The notes beneath the pieces are model-generated. The model did not search any database, was not told the origin of the DNA, and worked only from the letters and a program-made list of their open reading frames with translations. Both the position numbers and the translations under genes were made by a program. A DNA stretch of 64,000 nt from Pseudomonas sp. MYb60 (GTDB taxonomy: Bacteria; Pseudomonadota; Gammaproteobacteria; Pseudomonadales; Pseudomonadaceae). Of the stretch, positions 63,960-64,000 are shown one piece after another (the first letter of the stretch is position 1; each line of letters begins with the position of its first letter). Location of the stretch: positions 62,001 to 126,000 of the forward strand of contig NZ_PCOZ01000006.1 of NCBI RefSeq assembly GCF_002979555.1, read 5' to 3'.

Positions 63960-64000
63960 TGACCTCAATCACGCGCATGCAACATCCCTATCGCAATTTG

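Overview
The window reads as chromosome of a fluorescent-group Pseudomonas. Evidence: high G+C, gene content and order that I recall from the PA4989-PA5023 stretch of P. aeruginosa PAO1, and inverted-pair REP elements of the type common in P. fluorescens. The synteny is from memory, with no alignment. Almost all of it is core genome. I saw no tRNA, rRNA, CRISPR array, prophage or insertion sequence.

Layout. (1) 1-3.9 kb: the 5' part of a LysR regulator, divergent from an SMR efflux gene, then a tight FAD-oxidoreductase / aldo-keto reductase / Nudix-like trio. (2) 3.9-34 kb: a large lipopolysaccharide core locus. It holds an epimerase, hldE, msbA, a fused O-antigen ligase-kinase (waaL), a seven-gene minus-strand operon (carbamoyltransferase, wapH, mig-14, dnpA, a DxD-type transferase-like gene, ssg, wapR), and the kinase/heptosyltransferase operon waaF-waaC-waaG-waaP-wapP-wapQ plus a two-domain kinase. 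Between these two operons sit about 8 kb that I do not associate with core-LPS loci: a YncD/PqqU-like TonB receptor, a large lipoprotein and a ribose-type ABC importer. (3) 34-46 kb: glnE divergent from aceEF, then the c-di-GMP protein dipA, msrA and rlmJ. (4) 46.6-52.5 kb: divergent putP and putA with six GTTGCA hexamers between or near them. (5) 52.6-64 kb: an acyl-CoA dehydrogenase, a zapA-like/coiled-coil pair, a chemoreceptor, a K+(Na+)/H+ antiporter, an MscK-type channel, the AMPylase selO, and at the right edge a small XRE/HigA-like fragment.

How the genes work together. HldE makes ADP-heptose precursor; WaaC and WaaF add the heptoses; the WaaP/WapP/WapQ family kinases phosphorylate them; the carbamoyltransferase decorates heptose; WaaG, WapH and WapR extend the outer core; MsbA flips lipid A-core; WaaL ligates O antigen. 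Most genes in the two core operons overlap by 1-17 bp, which suggests translational coupling.

Most interesting signals: six kinase-fold domains in the LPS locus, two of them lacking the usual catalytic Asp; paired TGTAGT-N3-ACTAC palindromes upstream of aceE that fit a GntR/FadR-type site; a good sigma-28-like promoter upstream of dipA; alternative hairpins and 21-bp-spaced direct repeats upstream of the TonB receptor; a perfect hairpin overlapping the selO ribosome-binding site; a divergent zapA pair in an unusual place; and a degenerate Nudix motif in an otherwise unassigned protein. I found no complete, clearly new multi-gene system.
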